Positions 34,829 to 45,157 are shown, counted from the stretch's first letter. The stretch: DNA of 64,000 nt from Roseibium sp. Sym1 (GCF_027359675.1 NZ_CP114786.1:3322501-3386500), one strand, 5' to 3'. The notes: generated by a model not told the origin, from the sequence alone. Numbers and translations: made by a program.

Positions 34829-36007
34829 TCAGGCGGCGGAAACCGGGCTTTCGGCCTGTGGAAAATCGATCGTCCAGGTGCCGGTGCGCTCGGTCTTGTG
34901 GATCCAGCCGCCGCCGAGCACACGGGCGGTGTCGTCGTCTGAATCGAAGAAGACGCAGGCCTGGCCCGGCGCGACGCCCGTCTCGCCCTGGCTGAGGTCG
35001 ACAAAGGCCTTGCCGTTCAGGATGCGCAAGGAGGCCGGTGCGGGCGGCCGGGTCGAGCGGACCTTGGCGAAGAGCTCGATCTCGTCGCCCTCGTCCAGCG
35101 GCTGGTCGCCGATCCAGTTCATGTCACGCAGCAGGATGGTGCGGGTCGCAAGGGCCTCGCGCGGGCCGACCACGACGCGGCGTTCCTCCGGATCGAGACG
35201 GACCACGTAAAGCGGCTCGCCGGTGGCGACACCCAGGCCGCGGCGCTGGCCGATCGTATAATGGATGATGCCTTCGTGCCGCCCCAGAACGCGGCCGTCC
35301 ATGTGGACGATCTCGCCCGGTTCGGCGGCGTTGGGGCGCAGCTTGCGGATCACCTCGGCATAATCGCCATTGGGCACGAAGCAGATGTCCTGGCTGTCCG
35401 GCTTGTTGGCAACCGACAGGCCGAATTCGGCGGCGAGTTCGCGCACCTTCGCCTTGGGCATGCCGCCGAGCGGGAAGCGGACGAAATCGAGCTGCTCCTG
35501 GGTGGTGGCGAACAGGAAGTAGCTCTGGTCGCGGTCGAGATCCGCCGGGCGGTAGAGCCCGCGCTTGTTGCCCTTCTGGGAGGAGCGCACGTAGTGACCG
35601 GTCGCCAGCGCGTCCGCGCCGAGATCCTTCGCGGTCTTCAAAAGGTCGGTGAACTTGACCGTCTGGTTGCAGGAGACGCATGGGATCGGGGTCTCGCCGG
35701 CAATGTAGCTGTCGGCGAACCGGTCCATGACCTGTTCCTTGAAACGGCTTTCATAGTCGAGCACGTAATGGGGGATGCTGATCTTTTCCGCCGCGCGGCG
35801 GGCATCGTGAATGTCGACGCCGGCGCAACAGGACTTGGCCTTGGCGACGGCGGCGCCATGGTCGTAAAGCTGCAGGGTGACGCCGATGACGTCATAGCCT
35901 TCCGCCTTCATCAACGCGGCCACGACCGAGCTGTCGACGCCGCCGGACATGGCGACGACGACACGCGTATCCTCCGGGCGGCCGGGCAGATCCAGACTGT
36001 TTCGCAT
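34829..36007 (-). CDS. mnmA: tRNA-specific 2-thiouridylase
   Basis: This 392-aa protein has the PP-loop SGGVDSSV at about residue 21, the catalytic cysteines (CCAGVD; the [10 protein letters not shown] motif) and the family segments [19 protein letters not shown] and GQRRGLG. MnmA transfers sulfur to C2 of the wobble uridine of tRNA-Lys, -Glu and -Gln using ATP. It reads toward the tRNA-Met gene. Core genome: GC-rich with normal codon use. Confidence 0.95.
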   Translation of the reverse strand: MRNSLDLPGRPEDTRVVVAMSGGVDSSVVAALMKAEGYDVIGVTLQLYDHGAAVAKAKSCCAGVDIHDARRAAEKISIPHYVLDYESRFKEQVMDRFADSYIAGETPIPCVSCNQTVKFTDLLKTAKDLGADALATGHYVRSSQKGNKRGLYRPADLDRDQSYFLFATTQEQLDFVRFPLGGMPKAKVRELAAEFGLSVANKPDSQDICFVPNGDYAEVIRKLRPNAAEPGEIVHMDGRVLGRHEGIIHYTIGQRRGLGVATGEPLYVVRLDPEERRVVVGPREALATRTILLRDMNWIGDQPLDEGDEIELFAKVRSTRPPAPASLRILNGKAFVDLSQGETGVAPGQACVFFDSDDDTARVLGGGWIHKTERTGTWTIDFPQAESPVSAA

Positions 36008-36351
36008 TTCTCAAGCTTCCAGAAGTCCTGGCCGATTTCGCACGCCGGAGGCATGTGTCCTCCAGGTCCGCCGCATGGAGCGGGGACAGGCGCCGATCTC
36101 AAGGCCTGTTTCAAAGTTGGCGGCACTATACAGATAAGGGCGCCCGGTGCCAATTGCCCGCCCTGCATGGCAGGCACGCTTTGCCCGACCGGCAATCCTT
36201 GCCGCCCGGCCGGAGGGGCTTAAGTCTGCGGTTCTGATTTTTTGTCAATGAAGTCAACGGGTTTTCCGGTCTGCTCCGGTTGGCCCGATGTTTGCTTTAT
36301 GTCCTGTGACGAAATCTGCCCGACGCTACGGGCGCAGATCTGGGGGCAAAT
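36008..36351. other. divergent intergenic region mnmA/fliK
   Basis: These 344 bp separate divergent mnmA and fliK, so they should hold both promoters. I see no confident sigma-54 (GG-N10-GC) site or CtrA box. A GC-rich inverted patch near 36185-36220 is unremarkable. Confidence 0.35.
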
Positions 36352-38358
36352 GTGCTGCCATTTGGACTGACAACGGATGTATCGGCCGGGGCGCTGGCCG
36401 CTGGTGCCGGAGGCGCTTTCGGTGCGGGCGCGGCTGCCGATGCCGCCGGAGCTGCCCTTCCGGGAGCGGGCGGGACTGTCTTTGCCGAGGAGCTGAAGGT
36501 TGCCACCGGCCAGGGGCAGCAGGACGCTGTTCGGCCGGTCTCCGGATTCAAGGCGGCGGTGCCGTCTGGCGCGGCCGATGAGGCGATCGAGGCTCTGAAG
36601 GCCCTGGTGGGCGAACCGGTCGCGATTGCGCAGCCCCCGGTGGAGGCGCCTGTTGTTGTGCCCGCAGAGGGGTCCGGGGCAGCGGCAAGCCTGGCCGTGG
36701 CCGGTGCCGATCCGCAATTGCCGCTTCAGGGCGCGCTTGACGGTGCGATTGAGGGCGAGGCTGACCAGTCCGCCCAGGAAACTGCCGAGGCGGCGCTGGC
36801 CGGAGCCGTGCCTGTACCGGTTGCGCCGGAGCTTGTGCCCGCGCCTCCTGCCGGGATGGCCGAGAGCAGCGGAGCCGTGCCGGGCGCCGTCCCGCCGGAG
36901 GCTGCCGCTTCCGGCTCCGGGGCAACGGTGAATGGTGTTCCGCATGGCATGGCGCCGGGGCAGCCCGGCGGCCAGGCGCCGGTGCCGCCGGACGTCGCCA
37001 ACGCGAATGCGGCCAATGGATTGCAGAGGGCAGCCGCGGCAGGGCAGGGCAAGGACGGACCGGCCATTCCCGATGAGGCGGCCGGACCGGTCGTGACGTC
37101 GCCGGGGCGGCGCTGGCAAAACGAATTGCCGCAAGAATTCCGTGCGCCGGCGCCGCAGGCCGCTCCGGTGGCCCAGAACCGGGCCGCCGCGCCGCTTGCG
37201 CCGGTGGTGCAGGCGGGTGCCGGAGCCGCGAGGGCAGCAACCGCGCCGGTCCAGCCCGGTGCCGCCCAGCTTGAGAGCGCCGTGCCCGTTGCCGCGCCCG
37301 CGGCGGAGCTTCCGGTGACCTTGCCGGAAGGCACGACGTCCGCGGCCGCCTCTCAACAGGCTTCGGTACAAAACGGGCCGGTGCCGTCTCCTGCCGTTGA
37401 CGTTCCGGACGCCCAGGTGACCGGTCAGGCCGTGATGCAGCCCGCCGGGGCCGCCACGACCGCCACAGGCAAACAGGCCACACCTGCCGCGGGCGGGCAG
37501 CAGGCGGTCACCGCCGTGCCCGCGCAGCTCGTGGGCACGGCCACGGACGTGCCATTGACGGTGTCCTCCGGCGAAGCGTTGCCGGCGGAGCTTGATCCGG
37601 AAACGGTGAGCCTGCTCAACAAACCGGGCGCGGAGGCGACTGTTTCACAGGCCCAGGTCAAGACGGGCGGCGGCAGTGCCGCCGGTAACGCCGCGGCGAA
37701 TGCCGGGCCGGAGCCCGGCGGGCGGACAGCGGCCCCTGGCGCAGGGGCTGCCCCTGTTGCAGCGGCCGCGCTTGCCGCCGCGGTGATCCCCGATGACGGG
37801 GAGGTTCCGCTTTCGGACCTCGAGCCGGGAGCGGCAACCGAGTTCACCTCGGCGACCGTACGCGGGGGCGACCTGCATGGCGCGGTCCGGACCGAAAGCC
37901 TGCAGACACCGAACCAGACCCAATCCGCCCATGTGGCGACCCAGGTCGCGGCTGAAATTGCCCGCAACCTGAAAAACGGCCAGACCCATTTCCAGATGCG
38001 CTTCGATCCGCCGGAACTCGGCCGGGTCGAGGTCAACATGCGTGTCGGTGCCGACGGCAGCGTGCAGGCGCACCTGATCGTGGACCGGCCCGAAACCCTG
38101 GACATGTTCCTGCGGGATCAGCGGGGACTGGAGCGGGCCCTGGAAGCCGCCGGGCTGAACCCGGACAGCGACAACCTGCAATTTTCGCTGAAGCAGGACG
38201 GCGGACAGGAATTTGCCTCGGGCCAGGGTGACCGGGAGCAGCCGGCCGGCCCTGGCGGCAGCGGTTCCGAAGTTGATGCTGAAACGGAGCCGGAGATGAC
38301 CGACCGGGTCCGTCTGATGCTTGCCGCGCAGCGCGGCGGTCTGGACATGAAAGTATAG
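36352..38358 (+). CDS. fliK: flagellar hook-length control protein FliK
   Basis: The first 550 residues are extremely Ala/Pro/Gly/Val-rich, as usual for FliK rulers. The C-terminal ~110 residues contain the Flg_hook domain (HFQMRFDPPELGRVEVNM, RPETLDMFLRDQRGLERALEAAGL). FliK measures the hook and switches the export apparatus from hook to filament substrates. The start is assigned to GTG 36352 as the only plausible start after an in-frame stop at 36307; there is no strong Shine-Dalgarno, so the start is uncertain. The next gene is flgD, 30 bp downstream. Confidence 0.88.
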   Translation: MLPFGLTTDVSAGALAAGAGGAFGAGAAADAAGAALPGAGGTVFAEELKVATGQGQQDAVRPVSGFKAAVPSGAADEAIEALKALVGEPVAIAQPPVEAPVVVPAEGSGAAASLAVAGADPQLPLQGALDGAIEGEADQSAQETAEAALAGAVPVPVAPELVPAPPAGMAESSGAVPGAVPPEAAASGSGATVNGVPHGMAPGQPGGQAPVPPDVANANAANGLQRAAAAGQGKDGPAIPDEAAGPVVTSPGRRWQNELPQEFRAPAPQAAPVAQNRAAAPLAPVVQAGAGAARAATAPVQPGAAQLESAVPVAAPAAELPVTLPEGTTSAAASQQASVQNGPVPSPAVDVPDAQVTGQAVMQPAGAATTATGKQATPAAGGQQAVTAVPAQLVGTATDVPLTVSSGEALPAELDPETVSLLNKPGAEATVSQAQVKTGGGSAAGNAAANAGPEPGGRTAAPGAGAAPVAAAALAAAVIPDDGEVPLSDLEPGAATEFTSATVRGGDLHGAVRTESLQTPNQTQSAHVATQVAAEIARNLKNGQTHFQMRFDPPELGRVEVNMRVGADGSVQAHLIVDRPETLDMFLRDQRGLERALEAAGLNPDSDNLQFSLKQDGGQEFASGQGDREQPAGPGGSGSEVDAETEPEMTDRVRLMLAAQRGGLDMKV

Positions 38359-38388
38359 AAGGGACGGGACCCGTCCCGGGAGTGATGC

Positions 38389-39048
38389 ATGACCACTATT
38401 TCCTCAGCAACGTCAACGGCCACCCAGAGCGATGCCGCCAACAGCACCGCGGGCCTGATAGCCGACTACGAGCTGTTCCTGAGCATTCTGACGACGCAGA
38501 TCCAGAACCAGGACCCGCTCGACCCGCTGGACTCGGCCGAATATACCAATCAGCTGGTGCAATATTCGAATGTCGAACAGGCGATCAAGCAGAACCAGAA
38601 CCTTGAAGACATCATGGCCACGCTGCAGGCCAACCAGAGCCTGAGTTACGTCAGCTATATCGGCAACGAGGTCACGGCGGATGCGTCCACGACGACCCTG
38701 ACCGGCAGCCAGGCGAGCTGGGCCTACGATATCACCGAGGAAGCAACGGGAAGCTTCGAGATCCGCAATTCGAGCGGCGCCATCGTCTATAGCGGCGATA
38801 TCGAGCTCGATGCCGGCAGCGGCACCTTCAGCTGGGACGGGCGTACCGACAGCGGACAGCAGGCCGTCGACGGTCTCTATACCATTTCGTTCGACATGAA
38901 AGACGCTTCCAGCCGTCCCGAAACCGTGCGCACCACGGTGTCGGGCATTGTCGACCAGGTGGACTGGTCGAGTGGCGAGCCGGTCCTGAGGGTGGGCAAT
39001 CAGGAGTTTCCGGTCGATTCCGTGACCTCGGTCGCCCGGCCGTCCTGA
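38389..39048 (+). CDS. flgD: flagellar hook-capping protein FlgD
   Basis: This 219-aa protein has the FlgD N-terminal signature (LIADYELFLSILTTQIQNQDPLDPLDSAEYTNQLVQYSNVEQ) and a C-terminal FlgD Ig-like/TUDOR region (FSWDGRTDSGQQAVDGLYTI). FlgD caps the growing hook and guides FlgE polymerisation. It lies 30 bp after fliK with a GGGAGTG-type ribosome site, and a strong terminator follows. Confidence 0.93.
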   Translation: MTTISSATSTATQSDAANSTAGLIADYELFLSILTTQIQNQDPLDPLDSAEYTNQLVQYSNVEQAIKQNQNLEDIMATLQANQSLSYVSYIGNEVTADASTTTLTGSQASWAYDITEEATGSFEIRNSSGAIVYSGDIELDAGSGTFSWDGRTDSGQQAVDGLYTISFDMKDASSRPETVRTTVSGIVDQVDWSSGEPVLRVGNQEFPVDSVTSVARPS

Positions 39049-39077
39049 CCCATTTCCCGCCGAGCGTTTGATGCATA

Positions 39078-39109
39078 GGCCCCGGATCCTTTCCGGGGCC
39101 TGTTTTTTT
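39078..39109 (+). terminator. intrinsic terminator after flgD
   Basis: GGCCCCGGA (39078-39086) and TCCGGGGCC (39092-39100) form a 9-bp GC-rich stem with a short loop, followed by TG and a run of seven T (39103-39109). It ends the fliK-flgD unit. Confidence 0.85.
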
Positions 39110-39383
39110 GCCGGTCGTTTGGCCTGAATACAGGGGTGGACGGTGGGGCCGCAATTTGGCAGGGAGATCGAATTGCCTCGCAAAATGCACGGGTTAAGCA
39201 TTATGGTTAACAAACTCTAATATATCTATTTACAAATTGAGTGTTAAGATTTGTATTTTCCTAAATATCATTCACTAAATTTCGATTTTATAGTTAATAA
39301 AATCACAACTTTGCTTTAGTCGTTTGTTAAGCGTCATCTTGTAGTCTCCAATGAACCTTGGTCATGGTTAGTGTGAGAGTACA
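39110..39383. promoter_or_regulatory. AT-rich leader upstream of sciP
   Basis: These ~270 bp are unusually AT-rich for this genome and hold the sciP promoter. GTTAAC/TTAAG motifs are present (TTAAGCATTATGGTTAAC, near 39194), but the spacing between TTAA halves is 9 rather than the canonical 7, so I do not call an exact CtrA box here. No GANTC site is seen. Confidence 0.4.
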
Positions 39384-39659
39384 ATGACCGAACAGATTCG
39401 TTCGCGTGTAAAATATGTTATCGGCCCCGACGGAAGCCCGCTTACCATTGCGGACCTGCCGCCGACTTCAACGAAGCGGTGGGTCATTCGCCGAAAGGCG
39501 GAAGTGGTGGCGGCCGTTCGAGGGGGACTGTTGTCCCTCGAAGAGGCCTGTCAAAGATACACTTTGACGGTTGAGGAATTCCTCTCCTGGCAAAGTTCCA
39601 TCGAGAAACACGGGTTGGCCGGATTGCGCGCAACCCGGGTCCAGCAATACCGGAACTGA
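39384..39659 (+). CDS. sciP: CtrA inhibitor SciP (DUF1153)
   Basis: This 91-aa protein has the nearly invariant SciP core: RVKYVIGPDGSPLTIADLPP, KRWVIRRKAEVVAAVRGGLL, SLEEACQRYTLTVEEFLSWQ. SciP binds CtrA and blocks it from activating promoters, closing the cell-cycle loop in Caulobacter and relatives. Its place between flgD and fliF puts a CtrA regulator inside the flagellar cluster. A terminator follows. Confidence 0.95.
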   Translation: MTEQIRSRVKYVIGPDGSPLTIADLPPTSTKRWVIRRKAEVVAAVRGGLLSLEEACQRYTLTVEEFLSWQSSIEKHGLAGLRATRVQQYRN

Positions 39660-39707
39660 CCGGACACATTTGGACATGAGGCGCGGCCGCGGCTGCGTCT
39701 TCGAGGG

Positions 39708-39737
39708 GGTCGGCTTTTGCCGGCCTTTTTTCTTTTT
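39708..39737 (+). terminator. intrinsic terminator after sciP
   Basis: GGTCGGC (39708-39714), TTTT loop and GCCGGCC (39719-39725) form a stem with one G-T pair, followed by TTTTTTCTTTTTT. It separates sciP from the fliF operon. Confidence 0.85.
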
Positions 39738-39949
39738 TATCCTTGAGTGAAGCGGTTCGCCCACCTTGCTGGTGGTCACTGTCCCCGTGCGCGGTTCCGT
39801 TCACCGCCGGCGATGGCAGGGTGCCGCATGACCTTTGGGGAACTTATCCAAAAATTAATAAGGTCGGCAGTTTTTCCCCACCTCAGTTGCGTTTTGCATT
39901 ATAAGAAACCGCAGGAAACTGCCGATCCGGTAGAGTGGTAAAGAGTTTG

Positions 39950-39965
39950 TTAACCTCTTGTTAAC
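39950..39965 (+). promoter_or_regulatory. CtrA box upstream of fliF
   Basis: TTAA-CCTCTTG-TTAAC is an exact TTAA-N7-TTAAC CtrA site, about 100 bp before the fliF start. Two CcrM methylation sites follow (GACTC 40013-40017, GATTC 40029-40033). CtrA activates fliF-type class II flagellar operons in Caulobacter. Confidence 0.75.
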
Positions 39966-40063
39966 CCTCAGGGCGGCAAATTTTGCCCATCGAAGGTGTG
40001 GCATGCCGAGCCGACTCCAACAATAACGGATTCAAGGCATGTTTCAGATGCGGGCGGGCATTC

Positions 40064-41680
40064 GTGAACGGATTGACTGAATTCATAAAAACACTGGGAC
40101 CGGCGCGTATCGCCGCAATGGGCGCGGTTGCCGCGATCCTGATCGGCGTGTTTGCGTTCATCATCTTCCGCGTCACGGCTCCCCAGATGACAACGCTCTA
40201 CAATGAGCTCACGCTGGAAGACAGCGCGGCCATCGTCACCCAGCTGGAAGGCCAGGGCGTGCAGTTCGAGCTGAAGCGCGAAGGGTCGACCATCCTGGTT
40301 CCGAGGGAACAGGTGGCCCGGCTGAGGATGCAGCTGGCGGCGGAAGGCCTGCCGACGGGCGGCTCGATCGGTTACGAGATCTTCGACCGGACCGACACGC
40401 TGGGAGCCACCAGCTTCGTCCAGAACATCAATCACCTGCGCGCCATGGAAGGCGAACTCTCCCGGACCATCGGGTCGCTGGACCGGATCCGTGCGGCACG
40501 CGTTCACCTGGTGATCCCCGAGCGGCAGCTGTTCCAGCGGGACCGCCGTCCGCCGTCGGCTTCCATCGTGCTGAATGTGCGCGGTGCGCTCGGACCCGGC
40601 GAAATCCGCGCGGTGCAGCACCTGGTGGCCACCGCGGTTGACGGGCTGGACCCGGACCGGGTGTCGATCGTCGACGAAAGCGGCCGGCTGCTGGCCTCCG
40701 GCGTCGGCAACGACGAGGACGGCATGGTCTCCGCCTCTCTTCAGGAGCGGACCGTGGCCGTCGAGAGCCGCTTGCGCAACCAGATCGAGGAAATCCTGAA
40801 TTCGGTGGTCGGTCCCGGACGGGCCCGCGTCAGGGTCAATGCGGAGGTCGACTACAACCGCCTGACCGAGACGACCGAAACCTTCGATCCGGAAGGGCAG
40901 GTGGTTCGCTCCACGCAGTCCAAGGAAGAGGCCAGCTCCTCCGTGTCCCGGAACGGGCAGGTCACGGTCGGCAACCAGCTGCCGAACCAGGAAGGCGGAC
41001 AGGGCGAGGAAGGTGGCCGGGATACCGCGACGCTGATCGAGGAAATCACCAACTACGAGATTTCCAAGTCGACCCGCACCGAGATCGTCGAGGCCGGCCA
41101 GGTCAAGCGGCTGTCGGTCGCGGTTCTGGTGGACGGCACCTACCAGCCGGGCGACGACGGCGGCAATGTCTATACGCCGCGGTCCCAGGAGACGCTGGAC
41201 CGGATCGCGGTCCTGGTCCGCTCGGCGGTCGGTTTCGATGCCGCGCGCGGCGACACGGTTGAAGTGGTGAACCTTCAATTCGCGCTGCCGCCGCAGGATG
41301 ACCTGCTGGCGGAGAGCGACGGGCTGTTCGAGTTCACGCGCGACGACATCATCCGCTTCGCGGAACTGGGGGTCTTGTTCCTGATCGCGCTGCTGCTGCT
41401 CCTGTTCGTCGTCCGCCCGCTGCTGCGCCGGATCGTGACACCGGAAGAAAAGCAGCCGCAGGAGCTGATGATCGGACCGGATGGCACGCTGGTGGTCGAG
41501 ACCGAGGTGCCGCAGGACGAACCGGAAGAGGAGGAATTCGTTATCGAATGGCTTGAACAGGCCAAGCAGGAAGGCGCGATGCAGGCAAGCTCCATTGCCA
41601 AGGTGGGGGGCATGATCAAGGATCATCCGACGGAAGCGGTGAACATCGTCCGCGGCTGGCTGGATGAGCAGGCGGCCTGA
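40064..41680 (+). CDS. fliF: flagellar MS-ring protein FliF
   Basis: The GTG at 40064 ([16 protein letters not shown]) is chosen; a longer frame starting at 39983 would add a Cys/Asn-rich leader unlike FliF. The 538-aa product has an N-terminal TM segment ([19 protein letters not shown]), the YscJ/FliF ring-building domains ([39 protein letters not shown]), a C-terminal TM ([18 protein letters not shown]) and the FliG-binding tail ([14 protein letters not shown]). It forms the membrane MS ring and the start of the operon. The stop overlaps fliG by one base. Confidence 0.93.
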   Translation: MNGLTEFIKTLGPARIAAMGAVAAILIGVFAFIIFRVTAPQMTTLYNELTLEDSAAIVTQLEGQGVQFELKREGSTILVPREQVARLRMQLAAEGLPTGGSIGYEIFDRTDTLGATSFVQNINHLRAMEGELSRTIGSLDRIRAARVHLVIPERQLFQRDRRPPSASIVLNVRGALGPGEIRAVQHLVATAVDGLDPDRVSIVDESGRLLASGVGNDEDGMVSASLQERTVAVESRLRNQIEEILNSVVGPGRARVRVNAEVDYNRLTETTETFDPEGQVVRSTQSKEEASSSVSRNGQVTVGNQLPNQEGGQGEEGGRDTATLIEEITNYEISKSTRTEIVEAGQVKRLSVAVLVDGTYQPGDDGGNVYTPRSQETLDRIAVLVRSAVGFDAARGDTVEVVNLQFALPPQDDLLAESDGLFEFTRDDIIRFAELGVLFLIALLLLLFVVRPLLRRIVTPEEKQPQELMIGPDGTLVVETEVPQDEPEEEEFVIEWLEQAKQEGAMQASSIAKVGGMIKDHPTEAVNIVRGWLDEQAA

Positions 41681-42729
41681 TGGTTAGCGATCAACTCCAG
41701 CAACAGCTCCAGGTCAGCGCGGACCACGAAGAACGCGAACTGAAGGGCGCCGAGCGCGCGGCGGTTCTTCTGCTGGCGCTCGGCGAGGAGCACGGCTCGC
41801 CGATCTGGGCCAAGCTGGACGAAATCGAGGTGCGCCAGGTGTCGGCCGCCATGGCCAATCTGGGTCCGGTCACGCCGAACATGCTCGAGGACCTGTTCAA
41901 GGATTTCGTCCGCCGTGTCAGCTCCAAGGGAGCCCTGACCGGGAACGTCGATGCGACCGAGCGGCTTCTGGCCAGCTTCCTGCCGGGAGACAAGGTCAAC
42001 ATCATCATGGAGGAGATCCGGGGACCGGCCGGACGCAACATGTGGGAGAAGCTCTCCAACGTGCAGGAGAACGTGCTCGCCAACTACCTGAAGAACGAAT
42101 ACCCGCAGACCGTGGCCGTGGTGCTGTCGAAGATCAATTCCGACCATGCCGCCCGAGTGCTCGGCATCCTGCCGGAAGAGCTTGCGCTGGAAGTCGTCAG
42201 CCGGATGCTGCGCATGGACGCGGTCCAGAAGGAAGTCCTGGAAAAGGTCGAGCAGACGCTCCGGGTCGAATTCATGTCGAACCTGACCAACACGTCCCGG
42301 CGCGACAGCCACGAGATGATGGCGGAGATCTTCAACAATTTCGACCGCCAGACCGAGGCCCGGTTCCTGGCGGCGCTCGAAGAGGACAACCGCGAGGCGG
42401 CCGACCGGATCAAGACGCTGATGTTCACCTTCGACGATCTGCTGAAGCTCGACGCGGCCAGCGCGCAGACGCTGCTCCGGCACGTGGAAAAGGATCAGCT
42501 GGCGATTGCGCTCAAGGGATCGACCGACAATGCGCGCGAATTCTTCTTCGGCAACATGTCCTCGCGTGCGGCCAAGCTTCTGCTGGACGACATGGACGCT
42601 CTCGGACCCGTGCGCCTGCGTGACGTGGACGAGGCCCAGACCAGCATGGTGAACAAGGCTAAGGATCTTGCGGCGAAGGGCGAGATCATGATTTCCAAGT
42701 CCAAGGGCGAGGATGAAATTATCTACTGA
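41680..42729 (+). CDS. fliG: flagellar motor switch protein FliG
   Basis: This 349-aa protein has FliG N and middle domains ([36 protein letters not shown]) and the C-terminal torque domain ([46 protein letters not shown]). FliG links the MS ring to the C ring and interacts with MotA. Translation is coupled to fliF (TGATG). Confidence 0.95.
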   Translation: MVSDQLQQQLQVSADHEERELKGAERAAVLLLALGEEHGSPIWAKLDEIEVRQVSAAMANLGPVTPNMLEDLFKDFVRRVSSKGALTGNVDATERLLASFLPGDKVNIIMEEIRGPAGRNMWEKLSNVQENVLANYLKNEYPQTVAVVLSKINSDHAARVLGILPEELALEVVSRMLRMDAVQKEVLEKVEQTLRVEFMSNLTNTSRRDSHEMMAEIFNNFDRQTEARFLAALEEDNREAADRIKTLMFTFDDLLKLDAASAQTLLRHVEKDQLAIALKGSTDNAREFFFGNMSSRAAKLLLDDMDALGPVRLRDVDEAQTSMVNKAKDLAAKGEIMISKSKGEDEIIY

Positions 42730-43460
42730 TGAGGCAATCGGCAGGTAGCTACAACAGAATGGGCAGCATGACCAACCCGTCGAAATTTCTGTTCAACGTC
42801 GACTTCTCCGAGCCGGAAGAGCCGGAAGAGGTTGCCCCGAGCGAACCGGAAATCCCGATGATTCCGGTGGCTGAGCACAAGAAGCTCCTGAAGGAGGCCA
42901 GGGCGCAGGCGTTCGAGGAAGGCCGGGTCAAGGCCTTGCAGGATTTGCAGACCAAACAGGAGACCCTCCTGACCGCGGAAGTTGGTCAGCTCGTGGCGGC
43001 CGTCGGCAATGTCCTGCAATCGCTGGACGATATCCAGGCAGCCCGCGAGAAGGATGCCGTCAGTCTTGCTTTTCTTGTGGCTAGACGGCTGTGCGCCCAC
43101 CTGATTGCACGCCAGCCGCTGGCCGAGACGGTGGCTTTGGTGTCAGAATGCCTGGGACCGCTGCGCAAGGCGCCGCATCTTGTCATCCGTATCGCGGAGA
43201 AGGACCTGGAGGCCCTCAAGGCCCAGGTGGACCCCATCGTTCACGAGAAGGGGTTCGAGGGACGGCTGGTCCTGCTCGGAGAACCCGAGATCGCGCGCGG
43301 CGACTGTCATATCGAGTGGGCGGATGGCGGCATCCGGCGGAACCGGAAGGCACTCGAAACCGAAATCGATGCGAGTATCCGTGCCTACTTGCGGGCGCGC
43401 AGTTCAGAGAAACGCGGAAATCCGTCCGGCGCGTCGGCGGAAAAGGACACTGACGTATGA
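42729..43460 (+). CDS. fliH: FliH-like flagellar export regulator
   Basis: This 243-aa protein has an acidic N-terminus (residues 20-45), a coiled coil (about 50-105) and a FliH/YscL C-terminal region (LIARQPLAETVALVSECLGPL, GDCHIEWADGGIRRN). FliH binds the FliI ATPase and the C ring. The start overlaps fliG (TGATG); an internal ATG at 42768 (MTNPSK) is an alternative. It sits in the usual position between fliG and fliN. Confidence 0.8.
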   Translation: MRQSAGSYNRMGSMTNPSKFLFNVDFSEPEEPEEVAPSEPEIPMIPVAEHKKLLKEARAQAFEEGRVKALQDLQTKQETLLTAEVGQLVAAVGNVLQSLDDIQAAREKDAVSLAFLVARRLCAHLIARQPLAETVALVSECLGPLRKAPHLVIRIAEKDLEALKAQVDPIVHEKGFEGRLVLLGEPEIARGDCHIEWADGGIRRNRKALETEIDASIRAYLRARSSEKRGNPSGASAEKDTDV

Positions 43461-43792
43461 GCGACGAACAGGAAACCAATATCCCGCTTGACGAGCTGGA
43501 AGCGCCCGAGCGCTCCCTCGGCGAAGGCGAGGTGCGCGAACCGCAGTCCGCTGCCGACCTGGAAGCCGTGTTCGATGTCCCGGTCCGGATATCGGCGGTG
43601 CTCGGCCATTCGCGCATGCATGTCTCGGACCTGCTCAAGCTGGCCTCGGGCACCGTTCTCGAGCTTGACCGGAAGGTCGGCGAGGCCATCGATATTTATG
43701 TGAATGACCGGCTGGTCGCGCGTGGTGAAGTCGTCCTTGTGGAAGACAAGCTCGGCGTGACCATGACGGAAATCATCAAGACGGATCGATAG
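43457..43792 (+). CDS. fliN: flagellar motor switch protein FliN
   Basis: This 111-aa protein has the SpoA domain: DVPVRISAVLGHSRMHVSDLLKL, then GTVLELDRKVGEAIDIYVND and ARGEVVLVEDKLGVTMTEII. FliN forms the lower C ring and binds the export chaperone FliH. The ATG overlaps the fliH stop. No fliM or fliY is beside it. Confidence 0.95.
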   Translation: MSDEQETNIPLDELEAPERSLGEGEVREPQSAADLEAVFDVPVRISAVLGHSRMHVSDLLKLASGTVLELDRKVGEAIDIYVNDRLVARGEVVLVEDKLGVTMTEIIKTDR

Positions 43793-43804
43793 GAAGACAC
43801 GCGG

Positions 43805-45157
43805 ATGCGTCTGTTAATTGTCGGAACCCTCGGCGGCCAACTGACCACGGCTTCGAAAATCGCCATGCAGAGCGGGGCGCAGGTCACCCATGCGGATGAC
43901 ATCGAAGGCGCGTTGAAGGTTCTCAGGTCCGGCCGGGGCGCCGATCTCCTGATGGTCGAGGTGCATCTCGACATTGCCGGCCTGATCCAGAAACTCCAGG
44001 ACGAAAGGGTTCATGTCCCGGTCGTGGCCTGCGGCATCGAGACCGACGCGCAGGCTGCCGTCTCTGCCATTCGGGCCGGTGCCAAGGAATACATCCCGCT
44101 GCCGCCGGATCCGGAGATGATCGCGGCGGTTCTGGCTGCCGTTGCGCAGGAACGCGGTGACCTGATCTACCGCGACGACACCATGGCCACGGTGGTCAAG
44201 CTGGCCGAGCAGGTTGCGCCTTCCGAAGCGTCCGTGCTGATCACCGGGGAATCGGGCACCGGCAAGGAGGTGATCGCCCGCCACGTGCACAAATGCTCCA
44301 ACCGGGCTTCCAAACCTTTCATCTCGATCAACTGCGCCGCCATCCCGGAACATCTGCTGGAATCCGAATTGTTCGGCCACGAGAAAGGGGCCTTCACGGG
44401 CGCCGTGGCGCGCCGTATCGGCAAGTTCGAGGAAGCGGACGGCGGCACGCTGCTTCTCGACGAAATTTCGGAAATGGACGTGCGCCTTCAGGCCAAGCTG
44501 CTGCGGGCCTTGCAGGAACGGGTGATCGACCGGGTCGGCGGCACGCGCCCGGTGCCGGTGAATATCCGCATCCTGGCGACCTCCAACCGGGATCTTGCGG
44601 AGAGCGTGCGGCAGGGCCAGTTCCGCGAGGACCTGCTGTTCCGCCTGAACGTGGTCAATCTGAAGCTGCCGGCGTTGCGTGAGCGGCCGGCAGACATCAT
44701 GGAACTCGCCCAGTTCTTCATCAAACACTATTCGGAGGCCAACGGCGTGCCGGTCAGGCCGCTTGCGGCTGAGGCCCGCCAGGCGCTGATGTCAAATCCC
44801 TGGCCGGGCAATGTGCGCGAGCTGGAAAACACCATGCACCGGGCGGTCCTGCTGGCGAACGGAGAGGAAATCGGCGTGGAGGCGATCCGCATGCCCGACG
44901 GCTCTCCCCTGGCCGGAACCGGGAGCCCCGCCGAACGGGCGGCGCAAACGGCGGAAGCCGTCACCCGGTCCTTTGTCGGGCGCACGGTGGCCGACGTGGA
45001 ACGCGATCTCATCCTGGACACGCTGGACCATTGCCTGGGCAACCGGACCCACGCTGCGAAAATTCTGGGTATCTCGATCCGCACGCTGCGCAACAAGCTG
45101 AATCAATATACCGATGAAGGCATCAGCGTGCCGGGGCCGGGCGAAGCCCGCGCCTGA
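43805..45157 (+). CDS. flbD: FlbD-like sigma-54-dependent flagellar activator
   Basis: This 450-aa protein has a receiver-like domain (about 1-115), a sigma-54 AAA+ domain (GESGTGKE, ELFGHEKGAFTGA, GGTLLLDEISEM, RVGGTRPVPVNIRILATSNR) and a Fis-type helix-turn-helix C-terminus (THAAKILGISIRTLRNKL). The receiver has Glu-52 in place of the phospho-acceptor Asp (DLLMVEVHL). FlbD activates late flagellar sigma-54 promoters and in Caulobacter is tuned by FliX, which is not in this window. It is 12 bp after fliN and precedes flhA. Confidence 0.9.
   Translation: MRLLIVGTLGGQLTTASKIAMQSGAQVTHADDIEGALKVLRSGRGADLLMVEVHLDIAGLIQKLQDERVHVPVVACGIETDAQAAVSAIRAGAKEYIPLPPDPEMIAAVLAAVAQERGDLIYRDDTMATVVKLAEQVAPSEASVLITGESGTGKEVIARHVHKCSNRASKPFISINCAAIPEHLLESELFGHEKGAFTGAVARRIGKFEEADGGTLLLDEISEMDVRLQAKLLRALQERVIDRVGGTRPVPVNIRILATSNRDLAESVRQGQFREDLLFRLNVVNLKLPALRERPADIMELAQFFIKHYSEANGVPVRPLAAEARQALMSNPWPGNVRELENTMHRAVLLANGEEIGVEAIRMPDGSPLAGTGSPAERAAQTAEAVTRSFVGRTVADVERDLILDTLDHCLGNRTHAAKILGISIRTLRNKLNQYTDEGISVPGPGEARA

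Noticed and set aside
36220..37371. Minus-strand frames of several hundred codons over fliK
   Set aside because: They are Arg/Gly/Pro-rich shadows of the high-GC fliK gene.
39968..41626. Long minus-strand frame of 552 codons over fliF
   Set aside because: It lies opposite a well-supported fliF and has the composition of an antisense frame.
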